From assembly GCA_004292755.1 (NCBI GenBank), contig RDXE01000028.1, positions 47,661 to 111,660 on the forward strand: 64,000 nt of DNA, written 5' to 3'. This DNA comes from Alphaproteobacteria bacterium. GTDB lineage: Bacteria > Pseudomonadota > Alphaproteobacteria > Elsterales > Elsteraceae. Made by a program: the position numbers and the translations under genes. Under the pieces are notes generated by a model. That model made no database searches and was not told the DNA's origin. It worked only from the letters and a program-made list of their open reading frames with translations. Shown here piece by piece: positions 26,759 through 36,873 of the stretch. Every line of letters begins with the position of its first letter. Positions within the stretch are counted from its first letter, which is position 1.

Positions 26759-28114
26759 TCACTCAACCGTCTCCAGCTCCACCCGGTTGCGGCCGGTGTT
26801 TTTGGCGCGGTAGAGGGCGGTGTCGGCGCGGGCGAGGGGGGGGTCGATGCTGGCTTCGCCGGCGTTGGCGATTGACACGCCGATGCTGGCGGTGACGCGG
26901 CGGCGGTCTGCGTCTGGGGGGGACCCATCGTCACTCGACGGTGAGATCGGTACGAACACCTCGGCAATGGCAAGCCGCAGGCGCTCGGCGATCTCCAGGG
27001 CTGTGGCAGCCGTGGTCTCGGGCAGGATGATGCCGAACTCCTCCCCGCCCAGCCGACCGACCAGATCGCTGGTGCGCAGCACACCACGGCACATCGCAGC
27101 GACGGCGCGCAGCACGGCATCGCCCTCGGCGTGACCATAGGTGTCGTTGATGCGCTTGAAGTGGTCAATGTCGACCATCAGGACCGCAAGGCTCAGGCCG
27201 GTGCGGCGCTGGCGCACCAATTCGCGCTCCGCCAAGTCCAGGAAGTGGCGCCGATTGGCAAGACCGGTCAGCGGGTCGGAGGTGGCAAGGCGCAGCAGCT
27301 CGTCCTCAAAACGGCGGCGTTCGGTGATGTCGCGCACCACCATGGTGATTTGATCACCATCGCGCGACATGGAGACCTCGACGGGAAAACTGCGGCCATC
27401 GGCAGCTTGGGCGGTGGCTTCGGCAAAGCCAGCCACGGCGCGCAGGGTGGGCACCGCGTGGATGTGGTCCTCCTCCTCCGCCGCCTCGGCACCGCCCGTC
27501 ATCAGCGGGGAGGGGATCACCTGCTCCAACTGCAACCCGACCAGGATCGACGGCGCCATTGCGAACATTTCGGCCGCCGCTGGGTTGGCGAGTGTGATGC
27601 GATGGGCGGCATCCACCACCAGAATCGCGTCCTGCGCCAGGGCGATCACATTGTGCAGCCGCTGCTGCGACTGGCGCAGTTGCTCCTCCATGCGGGAGCG
27701 CGCGATGGCATAGCGGATCGCCCGCTTCAGCGCCGGTCCATCGGTCTCGCCTTTGAACAGATAATCCTGCGGTCCAGCCGCCATCACCCGAACTGCAAAC
27801 TCCTCATCCTCATGCCCGGTCAACACCACCAGGGGCAGGCCGGGAGCGGCCTCGCGCATGCGGCGCACAGTGTCAAGGCCGAAGGAATCGGGCAGAGACA
27901 GGTCAAGCAACACAACATCACAGGCATGTGCTGCGATGTGCCCAAGGGCGGCTGCCAAGCTGGTGACATGGGCGACGCGAAACCGGCGCGCAGCATCTTT
28001 CAGCGCGTGGCGTACCAAGCCCGCGTCAGCAACATCATCCTCCACCAACAGCACTTCGAGGGCTGTCCCCGACGGTCGAAGCCCGCCGCCTATGTGCAAT
28101 GGATCAGCATTCAT
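26759..28114 (-). CDS. Response-regulator diguanylate cyclase (REC-PAS-GGDEF)
   Basis: A 451-aa protein that makes cyclic di-GMP. Residues 20-135 are a receiver domain with phospho-Asp71 (VVLLDLSLPDSFG); about 150-265 are a PAS domain (VIALAQDAILVVDAAHRITL); from about 285 a GGDEF domain (DPLTGLANRRHFLDLAERE, active site GGEEF near residue 356). The inhibitory RxxD site is present as RTSD five residues before GGEEF, so product feedback is expected. The gene overlaps the preceding CheY-like regulator by 4 bases and belongs to the operon of two histidine kinases upstream, which are likely to phosphorylate these receivers. Confidence 0.95.
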   Translation of the reverse strand: MNADPLHIGGGLRPSGTALEVLLVEDDVADAGLVRHALKDAARRFRVAHVTSLAAALGHIAAHACDVVLLDLSLPDSFGLDTVRRMREAAPGLPLVVLTGHEDEEFAVRVMAAGPQDYLFKGETDGPALKRAIRYAIARSRMEEQLRQSQQRLHNVIALAQDAILVVDAAHRITLANPAAAEMFAMAPSILVGLQLEQVIPSPLMTGGAEAAEEEDHIHAVPTLRAVAGFAEATAQAADGRSFPVEVSMSRDGDQITMVVRDITERRRFEDELLRLATSDPLTGLANRRHFLDLAERELVRQRRTGLSLAVLMVDIDHFKRINDTYGHAEGDAVLRAVAAMCRGVLRTSDLVGRLGGEEFGIILPETTAATALEIAERLRLAIAEVFVPISPSSDDGSPPDADRRRVTASIGVSIANAGEASIDPPLARADTALYRAKNTGRNRVELETVE

Positions 28115-28554
28115 CGCGCCAGCTTCACCACTTGGAACCAGTAGGTCTCTATCTGCCGGATCACGGCGAAAAAGTCATTCACATCCATCGGCTTGGTCAC
28201 AAAGCTGTTGGCCCCCAAACCATAACTCGCTTCGATATCCCGTTCGACGTCAGAGGTGGTGAGGACCACGACGGGAATCCGCCGCAAATCGTCATCACCC
28301 TTCATCAACCGTAACACCTCGCGACCATCCATGCGCGGCATGTTGAGATCGAGCAGCACGAGGTCGGGCCGGGCCGATCCGGCGTAGGCCTCCCCCTCCT
28401 GGCGCAGATAGGCCAAGGCCTCCACGCCATCGCGAACATGCTCCACCTGACACAAAAGGCGGCTCTCGCGCATCGCGCGCTTCACCAGCCCAGCATCGGC
28501 TGGGTCATCCTCAACCAACAGAATGCGGAAGCGATTGGTGTCAGCCACGGTCAT
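28111..28554 (-). CDS. CheY-like single-domain response regulator (Rcp1 type)
   Basis: A 147-aa receiver domain with no output domain. Key features are ILLVEDDPADAGLVKRAMRE, phospho-Asp69 in LVLLDLNMPRMDG, VVVLTTSDVERDI and the Lys in NSFVTKPMDV. The extra loop between helix 2 and strand 3 and the ADPADA-like start fit the Rcp1 group that pairs with phytochrome-like kinases. ATG 28554 gives the family length; the open frame extends to 28596. It sits between the kinase and the diguanylate cyclase and overlaps the latter by 4 bases, so it may relay phosphate between them. Confidence 0.93.
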   Translation of the reverse strand: MTVADTNRFRILLVEDDPADAGLVKRAMRESRLLCQVEHVRDGVEALAYLRQEGEAYAGSARPDLVLLDLNMPRMDGREVLRLMKGDDDLRRIPVVVLTTSDVERDIEASYGLGANSFVTKPMDVNDFFAVIRQIETYWFQVVKLAR

Positions 28555-28616
28555 TCTATCGTCTCCGCTCAGCGCCATCACCCAGACTGGTGACACAGCT
28601 TGTTTTCAGCCAACCC

Positions 28617-30233
28617 CTAGTCCCGCCCCGCAGGCGGCAACTTCACGCGAAAGCTCGCACCTTGCCCCGGCGTGGAGACCACCGTGATCTCACCCCCCAC
28701 GCGCTCCACCATCTTGCGGGCGATGGCCAATCCCATGCCCGTACCCTGATGCCGGTCCCGCGGATGCAGGCGCCGAAACACTTGAAAGATCTGTTGGTGA
28801 TACGCGGGGTCGATGCCAATGCCGTTGTCGGTGACACTCAGCACATCACCATCTGCCTCGCGCCGCACCGCGACGGTGATCTCCGGCGCCCGCTCGGGAT
28901 GCGCGAACTCCAAACCATTCCCGATCAAAATGGTCAACAGTTCTGACAACCGGCGCGGGTCCAGCCACAGGTCTGGTAGCCGACCCGCCTGCACCACTCC
29001 TTCCACGGACCGCCCGCGCGACTGAAGCGTCTGCAAAGCAACCTTAAACGCGTCTGCGGCGGACGATGGTGCAGTGGGTGGCGGTGCGCGATCCTCCGAG
29101 ATGAACAGCTGGACATCGTGCAGCAGTGATCGCAGCCGACCAGCTGCCTCCACCACATGGTTCAGGCTTTCGGCCTGATCGGGTGCCAATGAGCCCGCAA
29201 GATCGCGTTTCAGCAATTGGGCGTAACTTGCCATCACCCGCGCTGGCTCTTGCAGGTCATGGGCGGCTGCATAAGCGAATTGCTCCAGCGCGACATTCGC
29301 CCGCACCACTTCGGCTGTGCGCTGGTCCAGCGCCTCGGTGCGGGCGATCACCAACCGCTCCAACGCCGCCCGGCGCTCCACGACCAGAAGGATCACCACG
29401 CTGAACGCGATGCCGAGGGCAACGAATACCAAGGCCAGCAGCACCCGCCCCTCGTCAGCTGCCGCCGGACGCCACCCCGAGATGGGGACAATCGCGAGGC
29501 TCCAATCGCCATCGGGCACGCGCACCACTTCCAGCACCGGGCTGGTCTCAAAGGCTGTTGCGTCGCCTGCAATCACCTCGCCATCGCCGCGGCGCAAGCC
29601 GACGCGGTAGAGCCGGGTGAGGTTGTCGAACCCTGCCTCGGCCATGATCGGCTCCAGGTCAAACACGGCGCCCACGGCACCCCAGGACTCATCGTTCAGA
29701 TAGACGGCTTGCCGGGCAATCAACCCAAGCCCGCCCTGAATCAGTGGCAGCGGCCCGTGGGTGGTAACCTCCCCCGTGAGGATGGCGCGACGCACCGTGT
29801 CCACAAAGGCAGGGCGGCGATCAGCCAGCAAATCATTGCCCAGCACGCCTTGATTACCCTCGACGGGATTGACGTAGCGGACCACAAACCCCGGTGAGAC
29901 GGAGAGGTTGCGCACACCACCGGTGCTGGTGCGCAGGGCGTCGGCAAACAAGGAAAAGCGGCCATCAAGGTCGCCGTCTTGGAGTTCAACCGAGACGAAG
30001 GCCGCGAGGCCACGCACCAGAGCCAAACGCCGATTGACGGCAGCCGATAAGCTGCCCGCCGACGCAGACGCGGTGGTGGCAAGCGAGGCGCGCAACTCCG
30101 CCTCGGCCGCCCGGCGCCGTTGACCATCCACCCAGGACCAGCCGACAAACACCAGCCCCCACGCGAGAGCGAGTGAGGCAAGGGCTCGCCACCGCGACCA
30201 CCAGGGCAATGGTGTGCGCTGGCTCGCCGTCAT
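28617..30233 (-). CDS. Membrane sensor histidine kinase with CHASE-like sensor
   Basis: A 538-aa kinase. A membrane segment near residues 15-33 (LASLALAWGLVFVGWSW) is followed by an extracytoplasmic domain of about 220 residues whose pattern (FVSVELQDGDLDGRFSLFAD, then SPGFVVRYVNPVEGN) matches CHASE sensors. A second membrane segment (LLALVFVALGIAFSVVILLV), a HisKA domain with His in AYAAAHDLQEPARVMASY, and an ATPase domain (DNGIGIDPAYHQQIFQVF, GTGMGLAIARKMVE) complete it. The start at 30233 overlaps the previous kinase stop by 4 bases (ATGA). The HDLQEP phospho-site motif is typical of kinases that pair with Rcp1-like regulators, which fits the next gene. Confidence 0.93.
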   Translation of the reverse strand: MTASQRTPLPWWSRWRALASLALAWGLVFVGWSWVDGQRRRAAEAELRASLATTASASAGSLSAAVNRRLALVRGLAAFVSVELQDGDLDGRFSLFADALRTSTGGVRNLSVSPGFVVRYVNPVEGNQGVLGNDLLADRRPAFVDTVRRAILTGEVTTHGPLPLIQGGLGLIARQAVYLNDESWGAVGAVFDLEPIMAEAGFDNLTRLYRVGLRRGDGEVIAGDATAFETSPVLEVVRVPDGDWSLAIVPISGWRPAAADEGRVLLALVFVALGIAFSVVILLVVERRAALERLVIARTEALDQRTAEVVRANVALEQFAYAAAHDLQEPARVMASYAQLLKRDLAGSLAPDQAESLNHVVEAAGRLRSLLHDVQLFISEDRAPPPTAPSSAADAFKVALQTLQSRGRSVEGVVQAGRLPDLWLDPRRLSELLTILIGNGLEFAHPERAPEITVAVRREADGDVLSVTDNGIGIDPAYHQQIFQVFRRLHPRDRHQGTGMGLAIARKMVERVGGEITVVSTPGQGASFRVKLPPAGRD

Positions 30234-33064
30234 GATGCCGCCCTCGGTCGGGCCAGAGTGAAGTGCACCGTGCACCCACCGCCCTCGGTCTCCGCCATCC
30301 AAATCCGCCCTCCGTGGTGCTCCACAATCTTGCGACAGATGGCAAGCCCGATGCCGGTACCACTGCCTTCTTCCCGGTGATGCAGGCGCTGGAACAAACC
30401 GAACACCCGCTCGCGATGCTCCGGCGGAATGCCGATGCCGTTATCAATGATCGACACTGTTAGCTGGTGATCCTGCTGGTCGGCGATGATCTGGATCACC
30501 GCCGCACGCTCAGGCGAGCGATAGAGGATCGCGTTGGCCAGAAGGTTCTGAACCAGACGCACGAGCTCGCTCTCGCTGCCCCAGACATCGGGCAGAGTCG
30601 GCGAATAAACCACTGTCGCCCCAGCCTCGGCCACCGCCGCAGCGAGATTGGCTTCGGCCGTTTCAATAACGGCACTGAGCGACAGGAGGGCGAAGGGCTG
30701 CGATTTGCGACCCACCCGGCTGTAGTCCAGTAGATCAACGATCAAGCGATCCATTCGCCGCGCACCGTCTTGGCAGAAGCCAACATACTCGGCGATGTCG
30801 GGGGACAGATCGGTGCCAAGGTCCCGGACCAGCAGTCCCAGATAACCGGTGATGGTGCGCAAGGGCTGGCGCAGATCGTGAGAGGCGACATAGGCAAACG
30901 CCTCCAACTCCGCGTTCGACCGCTCCAGATCGCGTGTTTTGATCTCCAATGCCGTTTCGGCCTGGCGCCGTGCCGTGACGTCGTGGATCAGCAGCAGGTC
31001 CAGCGAGCGGCCCGCAACCTCCAGCGATGCCGCGTGCACCTCCACATCGCGCAAGCTGCCGTCGCTCAGCCGATGACGCTCCGCGCGAATCCCGGCTGAC
31101 TCGGCCGCCGTCGTCGCCTCGACCAACTGGCCGTAAACCCGGCGGCGAAGGCCATCCAATGTGTCGCCATAAAACTCTGCCGCTGCGGGGTTGGCGTCCA
31201 CAATCTCACCCGTGGCGGGATCGATCAGCAGCTTGATCGCCGAGTTCGCAGCAAACATGCGTTCAAACAATTGCTGACGCTCTTGCAGCGCCTGCTCGGC
31301 TTTGCGCGCTGCCGTGATGTCGTCGATCAGCCAGATCGTCCCCCACTCAGGCTCGCTGCCCGACACCCTGCGTCCCACCAGCCGGGCCCAGAAGATTGAG
31401 CCGTTGGCGCGGCGAAACCGCACCACCCGCTGCGCCGTCCCCCCGGCCGCGATTACGGGATAGAGATCACGCTCAACTGCGTCGCTCTCGTCCTGATCGG
31501 CATAGTAGGGGGCGGGGTGGGTGCCAACCACGCTATCGACGGGGCGCCCCAGATACTCGGCCAGTTGGGGATTGATCACCTGCAAGCACCGCTGGCCATC
31601 GGCGATGCAAATACCGATGGGAGCCGCCGTCAACACGGCCTCCAGCCGCGCCGCAGTTGTCCGCAGCGCTTGCTCCGTCGCCCGTAGATCCGTGATGTCG
31701 GTATGATTGCCGATCATCCGCAACGGTGCACCTGTGACAGAGCGCTTGACCACCAAGCCACGATCCAGCACCCACCGAACGCTGCCATCCGCCAATTGGA
31801 TACGGTGCTCATTGGCATAGACTGGAGCACTGCCTTGCAGGTGGTCGTCCAGGCTCGCCTGTACGGTTGCTTGATCGTCGGGATGGATGCGACTGTGCCA
31901 ATCGGACAGGCGATCCTGGGCTGGATCGTGGGGAAGCCGCAGCAGGGTCCGCCAATTGCGGGAAAAAAACACCGTGCCGGAGGCAATGTCCCAGTCCCAG
32001 ACACCGTCGCCCACGGCCTCCAGCCCCAGGCGCCAACGCTCCTCCGCGGCGCGCATTTCGCCTTCCAACTCCGTGAGGGCGCGGAGATGACGCCCCTCGC
32101 GGTGGCTCAGCAGTGCAATCACGATGCCGACCAGCAGGACAAAGCCGCCGACCACGACACTGCCAAGGTCGAGATGACGCCGCCACTGCGCGTAGTCAGC
32201 CATTTGTTCTGCCATCACGAGGCGGACATCGACCAGCAGTGGATAGTCGCGGACGCGCCGCGCTGCGACCAACTGGTCTTTCTGGGGTCCCGCATAGGTG
32301 ATGCGGGTCACGCCGGGTGCGGGCCACAGCGCGGGATCAGATGAGCCTGCCTCGCTCGTCGCATCGACGATGGCGGCACGCTCGGCATCCACCCGCACAC
32401 GCACCTTGCCATCGCTGCCGAGCAGACGCAGCACGCCCCTGCTGCCAAGATCGGCACGCACATCGGGTCCCAGCAGCACCTCCGGCGCAACCGAGAGCAC
32501 CATGACGCCTTGGAAGCCGCCATTATCGTCCAGCAAGGCGCGGGTGATCTGGATGGTGGTCTGACCCGACACCCGTCCCACCACCGGCACGCTGACAAAC
32601 ACCTCATCGCGACCATTGGCAAGACGGTGAACCTGGAAATGCTCGCGATCACCCAAATCCACCAACGCCTGCGGCCGCTGCAGGTTGGACATCACCAACT
32701 GCCCGTCGGCCCCAATCACAGCAACCTGGATTGCGAGATCGCCGTAGAGGGTGTTCTGCCACCGCCGTGCAGTCTCAATGAACCGCGAGGGCTCCCGACC
32801 ATAGTCGCTGCGCAGATGCACCAAGGCCTGATCCAGGCGCCTGAGGACCTGGAAGACATGCTCCTCCTGCACCCGCACAAGGCCCCTGGCATTGGCTTCG
32901 ACTGTTGCCACGGCCTCATCGTCATCCGCCACCAGGTGCATGCGCACCCCAACCACCAGGGCAGCGACCAGCAGCATGGCAAAACCAAGCGCCAGGATCG
33001 GCAACCATTGACGAGGCACTTTGCTTGGCGGCGATGGTGGGGTGGACACGCGAGATTCAGTCAT
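30230..33064 (-). CDS. Membrane sensor histidine kinase with Cache and three PAS domains
   Basis: A 944-aa kinase. Membrane segments at about 20-40 and 300-322 flank an extracytoplasmic double-Cache sensor. Three PAS domains follow: VGDGVWDWDIASGTVFFSRN, PIGICIADGQRCLQVINPQL and SAIKLLIDPATGEIVDANPA. The phospho-His is in AYVASHDLRQPLRTITGY (about residue 729), and the ATPase domain ends with DNGIGIPPEHRERVFGLFQR and GTGIGLAICRKIVEHHGG. The longer open frame to 33244 adds 60 residues of Arg-rich sequence with no membrane segment, so ATG 33064 is used. It is the first gene of the four-gene signalling operon. Confidence 0.93.
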   Translation of the reverse strand: MTESRVSTPPSPPSKVPRQWLPILALGFAMLLVAALVVGVRMHLVADDDEAVATVEANARGLVRVQEEHVFQVLRRLDQALVHLRSDYGREPSRFIETARRWQNTLYGDLAIQVAVIGADGQLVMSNLQRPQALVDLGDREHFQVHRLANGRDEVFVSVPVVGRVSGQTTIQITRALLDDNGGFQGVMVLSVAPEVLLGPDVRADLGSRGVLRLLGSDGKVRVRVDAERAAIVDATSEAGSSDPALWPAPGVTRITYAGPQKDQLVAARRVRDYPLLVDVRLVMAEQMADYAQWRRHLDLGSVVVGGFVLLVGIVIALLSHREGRHLRALTELEGEMRAAEERWRLGLEAVGDGVWDWDIASGTVFFSRNWRTLLRLPHDPAQDRLSDWHSRIHPDDQATVQASLDDHLQGSAPVYANEHRIQLADGSVRWVLDRGLVVKRSVTGAPLRMIGNHTDITDLRATEQALRTTAARLEAVLTAAPIGICIADGQRCLQVINPQLAEYLGRPVDSVVGTHPAPYYADQDESDAVERDLYPVIAAGGTAQRVVRFRRANGSIFWARLVGRRVSGSEPEWGTIWLIDDITAARKAEQALQERQQLFERMFAANSAIKLLIDPATGEIVDANPAAAEFYGDTLDGLRRRVYGQLVEATTAAESAGIRAERHRLSDGSLRDVEVHAASLEVAGRSLDLLLIHDVTARRQAETALEIKTRDLERSNAELEAFAYVASHDLRQPLRTITGYLGLLVRDLGTDLSPDIAEYVGFCQDGARRMDRLIVDLLDYSRVGRKSQPFALLSLSAVIETAEANLAAAVAEAGATVVYSPTLPDVWGSESELVRLVQNLLANAILYRSPERAAVIQIIADQQDHQLTVSIIDNGIGIPPEHRERVFGLFQRLHHREEGSGTGIGLAICRKIVEHHGGRIWMAETEGGGCTVHFTLARPRAAS

Positions 33065-33323
33065 TGTGGCTGACGCACCTTTGGCAAGCCGCCCCTCCCC
33101 CTCCTGGACCAGCCAGTGGGACCAGCCAGGGGGTCCAGCCAAGGAGCCAACCAGAGGACCATCGGCAGAACCGGGCTTAGACCGGGCCACGACCAATCGC
33201 GCCAAGCGCGATCGACGCTCCTGCGCAGCATGCCGGGCGCACAACCGTTGCTACAATGCGACCCTTCTGCACATAGGGGTACCAAAGGTCAGCGAGGCGC
33301 CGCCGTCGGCACCTCTGCCACTG

Positions 33324-33806
33324 CTAGGTCGTCATCGAGACTGGGTGATCGATCCGGTAAGCGGCGACCAACAGCCACCCAACTCTTGCGGCTTGGCCAG
33401 CAACAGGTTCGTCCGCAACGGGCAGCACCACGCGTTCCCAGGTCTGCCAGGCCCCATCGAACTGGGCCGTGTACAGCCGCCAGGCCGGTGCCGCTGACTG
33501 CACCACGGTCCGATACTCCGCCTTCAGCACTGCACCACGGTCTGGTGGAAGCTGGGTTAAGTCGGCGCCGGTCATATCAACGCCAAATGCCTCGCGCAGG
33601 CTGCGTCCGTAGAAGGCGTATCGGAACCCACCCACGGCTTTTACTTCAATCACCGTGAGATTGGCCCGCCATGGCGCCAAGTCCGCGCCATGGATGGTAG
33701 ACATCGCAGGCATTGCCCCACCCTGCCGACAGGTCGACCACAGCCGATAGAAATCGCCCAGAGCGGGATGCTTCAACGACGCAGCAATTGGATCCTGCCC
33801 CACCAT
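33324..33806 (-). CDS. PAS_5 family single-PAS-domain protein
   Basis: A 160-aa protein matching the PAS_5 group that is common in Rhodospirillales: ALGDFYRLWSTCRQGGAMPA at the start, then WRANLTVIEVKAVGGFRYAF, YGRSLREAFGVDMTGADLTQ and WERVVLPVADEP. Here the usual RxDIDP-type phrase is STIHGADLAPW. These proteins carry one PAS domain and no output domain; their role is unknown, probably sensing or protein interaction. ATG 33806 gives the family length; the frame opens further upstream to 33902. It is 259 bases from the kinase operon on the same strand. Confidence 0.8.
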   Translation of the reverse strand: MVGQDPIAASLKHPALGDFYRLWSTCRQGGAMPAMSTIHGADLAPWRANLTVIEVKAVGGFRYAFYGRSLREAFGVDMTGADLTQLPPDRGAVLKAEYRTVVQSAAPAWRLYTAQFDGAWQTWERVVLPVADEPVAGQAARVGWLLVAAYRIDHPVSMTT

Positions 33807-33886
33807 CGGCTGTGCCCTCCGCCTCACACGATACCCCAATCGTGCCTGCTGACGCCGTGGCGGTCTATGCGCTTGATGGCGCTGGC

Positions 33887-35440
33887 CTACGCAACAGCCC
33901 ACCCAATCGCTAGGGCCAGTGCGAGCAGCCAGGGCAGCCAGGAGGGGCTGCGGCGGCGGGAAAGGGCGTCGGCTAGGCGCTCGACCGTGTCGGGGTGGAG
34001 GCGCACCCCGCCCTCACTGATGTCGCGGGCAGCACGATCGACAGCCGCCAGCACATCCGGGATGCGTTGAGCCGCGGCAACGATGCTTTCGCCCGTCTGG
34101 CCGATGCGGGCGGCGGGGCCACGGTGCTGGATCATCCAGTCTTCGATCAGAGGGCGGGCCAGCTCCCACATATTCACCGAGGAATCGAGCAGGCGGCCCA
34201 TGCCCTCGGCCTGCACCATGGTTTTTTGCAGCATCAACAATTGCGGCTGGGTGCGCATTTCAAAGGTGGCCGTCACCTCGAACAATTGCGCCAACAACCG
34301 GGCGACCGAAATCTCACTCAACGGCTTGCCCAGCAACGGCTCTCCTATCGACCGGCACGCCTGGGTGAAGGTTTCAATCGATTGATGGGGCGGCACATAG
34401 CCCGCCTCAAAATGCACCCGCGCCACCCGATGATAGTCTGCAGTCAAAAACCCCAACAGCATATCGGCCAGGCGATAGCGGGTTTCGCGATCCACCCGCC
34501 CCATAATGCCGAAATCAATTGGGATCAGCCGACCATCGGCGCCAACAAAGATGTTTCCGGGATGCATGTCAGCATGGAAGAAGCCGTCGCGGAACACTTG
34601 ATTGAAGAACGCCCGGGCGGAGTTTTGCAGGACATGGCGCGGGTCAAGGCCCGCCGCTGACAGCCCGGCACGGTCATCCACACGCAAGCCGCCCACGCGT
34701 TCAAGGGTCAGCACACGGCGCCCTGTGCGCTCCCAATCAATCGAGGGGACGACGAAGCTGTCATCGCCGCGGAAGTTGGCAGCCAACTCGGCGGCAGCGG
34801 CCGCCTCGAAGCGCAAGTCCACCTCCATGGCGATGGCCGCACGCAGGGTCTGTACCACTTCGCGCGGACGCAATCGGGTGAGTTCAGGGCGCATCCGCTC
34901 CGACATGTCAGCCACCCAGGCGAACAGGTCTAGGTCGCGCTGAAATTGCTGCTCGATCCCAGGCCGCAGCAGCTTTACCGCAACTGGTCGCCCATCCAGC
35001 GTTTCAGCGAAATGGACTTGCGCGATCGAGGCTGCTGCCACGGCTTGATCATCAAAGCTGCGGAACAACGCACTGACTGGGCGACCAAATTCCTCTTCTA
35101 GGATGGCGCGTGCGCGCGCGCCGGGAAACGGCGGCAGCCGATCTTGCAGCGAGGCTAGGTCCCGCGCCATCTCCTCGCCGACCAAGTCCGGCCGGGTCGC
35201 GAGGATCTGGCCGGTCTTTACAAAGGTTGGCCCCAGCGTCAGCGCGGCCCGGCCCAATCGTTCCCCCGCGCGCAATCCGCGCAGGTCGGCCGCCACCAAT
35301 CGATCCAGCGGACGCAACAACGCCGGCGCCAAACCCGCCTCAGCCAAGGGTGACAGTGCGCCGTGCCGCAGCAAGACGCGCCCAATGGTCGCCAGCCGAA
35401 CCAGATGATGGGGCAGCCGATACACGGTCAGAGGCGCCAC
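33887..35440 (-). CDS. ubiB: UbiB: ubiquinone biosynthesis accessory kinase-like protein
   Basis: A 517-aa member of the atypical UbiB/ADCK kinase-like family that supports ubiquinone biosynthesis. The family signature is [19 protein letters not shown] (KxGQ motif), followed by [27 protein letters not shown], and the catalytic-type [12 protein letters not shown] and [10 protein letters not shown] hydrophobic C-terminal segment ([17 protein letters not shown]) anchors it to the inner membrane. It starts at GTG 35440 and overlaps the ubiE stop by 13 bases, the usual alphaproteobacterial ubiE-ubiB pair. Confidence 0.96.
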   Translation of the reverse strand: MAPLTVYRLPHHLVRLATIGRVLLRHGALSPLAEAGLAPALLRPLDRLVAADLRGLRAGERLGRAALTLGPTFVKTGQILATRPDLVGEEMARDLASLQDRLPPFPGARARAILEEEFGRPVSALFRSFDDQAVAAASIAQVHFAETLDGRPVAVKLLRPGIEQQFQRDLDLFAWVADMSERMRPELTRLRPREVVQTLRAAIAMEVDLRFEAAAAAELAANFRGDDSFVVPSIDWERTGRRVLTLERVGGLRVDDRAGLSAAGLDPRHVLQNSARAFFNQVFRDGFFHADMHPGNIFVGADGRLIPIDFGIMGRVDRETRYRLADMLLGFLTADYHRVARVHFEAGYVPPHQSIETFTQACRSIGEPLLGKPLSEISVARLLAQLFEVTATFEMRTQPQLLMLQKTMVQAEGMGRLLDSSVNMWELARPLIEDWMIQHRGPAARIGQTGESIVAAAQRIPDVLAAVDRAARDISEGGVRLHPDTVERLADALSRRRSPSWLPWLLALALAIGWAVA

Positions 35441-36186
35441 CCGGAATGCAGGGCCGCGATCCCGCCCGACAGATTGCGCACCTGCACCCGGCGCAGGCCC
35501 GCTGCCGCCATCCGCTCCGCCAGTTCCTGCTGTGCTGGAAAGCGGCGGATGCTCTCCACCAGATACTGGTAGGACTCGCGATCGCGGGCGACCACGGCCC
35601 CCAGGCGCGGCAAGACCTGGAAGCTGAACAGATCATACAAGCGGTCCAACCCAGGCACAGTGACGTGACTGAACTCCAAACACAAAAACCGCCCGCCCGG
35701 TCGCAGCACACGGCGCGCCTCTGCCAGCGCCCGGTCAATGTCGGTCACATTGCGTAGGCCGAAGGCAATGGTGTAGGCGTCGACGGACCGATCAGGCAGC
35801 GGCAGGGATTGCGCGTCACCCGCAACCCAGCGCACCCGCCCAACATCACCGCCAAGAGCACCGTTGAGGGCCCGATCCCGCCCAACCTCCAGCATTGCTG
35901 GCGTCAGATCACAGACCAGCACGGTCTTCTCCGGCGCACGCCGGGCAATCCGGAAGGCAATGTCCCCGGTCCCGCCAGCGACATCAAGATGAACACCGGC
36001 ACCGCGGGGCGCCAACCAGCCGACCATGCCGTCCTTCCACACCCGGTGGACGCCACCCGACATCAAGTCGTTCATCAAGTCATAACGGGCAGCGACGCTG
36101 TCGAACACGCCGCGCACCAGCCGTGGCTTCTCGCGCGCCTCAACGCGGCGAAAGCCAAACCATGTTTCAGATGTATCGGTGCTCAT
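35428..36186 (-). CDS. ubiE: Ubiquinone/menaquinone C-methyltransferase UbiE
   Basis: A 252-aa SAM-dependent enzyme that C-methylates the ubiquinone (or menaquinone) ring. Diagnostic features are [23 protein letters not shown] motif [37 protein letters not shown], and [18 protein letters not shown] 36186 begins [15 protein letters not shown] and is preferred to the frame at 36228. Together with ubiB downstream it forms a quinone-biosynthesis unit. The VapC-like gene ends 4 bases upstream on the same strand. Confidence 0.97.
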   Translation of the reverse strand: MSTDTSETWFGFRRVEAREKPRLVRGVFDSVAARYDLMNDLMSGGVHRVWKDGMVGWLAPRGAGVHLDVAGGTGDIAFRIARRAPEKTVLVCDLTPAMLEVGRDRALNGALGGDVGRVRWVAGDAQSLPLPDRSVDAYTIAFGLRNVTDIDRALAEARRVLRPGGRFLCLEFSHVTVPGLDRLYDLFSFQVLPRLGAVVARDRESYQYLVESIRRFPAQQELAERMAAAGLRRVQVRNLSGGIAALHSGWRL

Positions 36187-36190
36187 CGCG

Positions 36191-36577
36191 TCACGCCACC
36201 GGTGCCACGCGCACGCCCAGATGGGCAAAGCGCTCCAGCGCTGGATCGGCCGTCACCACCGTGGCGTCCAGCACCAACCCCAGTGCCAAAGCAGCCCGAG
36301 CCGACACACCAAGCGCAGCACCGGCGGGGTCAGCCTGGATGCGCGCTGCGGCCGTCGCATGCTCATAGGTGAAATCAACAATGTGGATGCCAGTGTCGAT
36401 CACCAGCGCCATCGCCTGCGCCAACGGCACACCGCGACGGCCCAGAACCGTCAACACCTCATCTGCGCCAATCGCCGACAGCACGGCCGAGCCAACCAGA
36501 TCATCCAATGCCTGGTGGGGCGTCTCTGCCTCCAGCAAGGCCAACAGTGCCGTCGCATCGAACACGACCTGGGTCAT
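36191..36577 (-). CDS. PIN-domain VapC-like toxin, third acidic residue missing
   Basis: A 128-aa PIN-domain protein. The first Asp (D7 in [17 protein letters not shown]) and the Glu (E40, [13 protein letters not shown]) of the metal site are in place, as is the last Asp (D111 in [11 protein letters not shown]). The third acidic position, normally Asp in a pattern like LGDRACLALA, is Ala93 in [12 protein letters not shown]. VapC toxins are metal-dependent RNases, so this copy may be inactive or weakened. It overlaps the AbrB-like gene by 4 bases in standard antitoxin-toxin order. Confidence 0.85.
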   Translation of the reverse strand: MTQVVFDATALLALLEAETPHQALDDLVGSAVLSAIGADEVLTVLGRRGVPLAQAMALVIDTGIHIVDFTYEHATAAARIQADPAGAALGVSARAALALGLVLDATVVTADPALERFAHLGVRVAPVA

Positions 36578-36873
36578 GACCGTCCACCACCCACCTGTTC
36601 CTTCAACCGGGCCGCCATCGCATCCCCAACTAGGCTGCCAGCAGACACGGTACCGACCAACTCCACCAGACGCGCGCGCACGCTGTCCATGCGATGGCTG
36701 GCGGATTCGATCCAGGCCCGACCGTCGGAGTGAAAGCGCAGAAACAAGAACCCACCAGAGCCATGCAGGCCCAACCGGTCCCGCACGGCATCAGGCAGGC
36801 AGATATCACCGTCCGGCCCAACCATCAGCTTGGTGTCATCGCCGTCCGTCAAGGTCGCATGAGGGCTCGCCAT
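36574..36873 (-). CDS. AbrB/MazE-like antitoxin of the VapC pair
   Basis: A 99-aa protein with the swapped-hairpin DNA-binding start of AbrB/SpoVT antitoxins (KLMVGPDGDICLPDAVRDRL, then GLHGSGGFLFLRF), followed by an acidic or helical tail that would bind the toxin (RMDSVRARLVELVGTVSAGS). ATG 36873 is chosen by domain position; the frame continues upstream to 36987 without a better ribosome site. It overlaps the toxin gene by 4 bases. It should neutralise the VapC-like protein and repress the pair. Confidence 0.75.
   Translation of the reverse strand: MASPHATLTDGDDTKLMVGPDGDICLPDAVRDRLGLHGSGGFLFLRFHSDGRAWIESASHRMDSVRARLVELVGTVSAGSLVGDAMAARLKEQVGGGRS

Noticed and set aside
33065..33244. 60-residue N-terminal extension of the large histidine kinase
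   Set aside because: It is Arg-rich, lacks a membrane segment and does not fit the family start; ATG 33064 precedes the first membrane helix.
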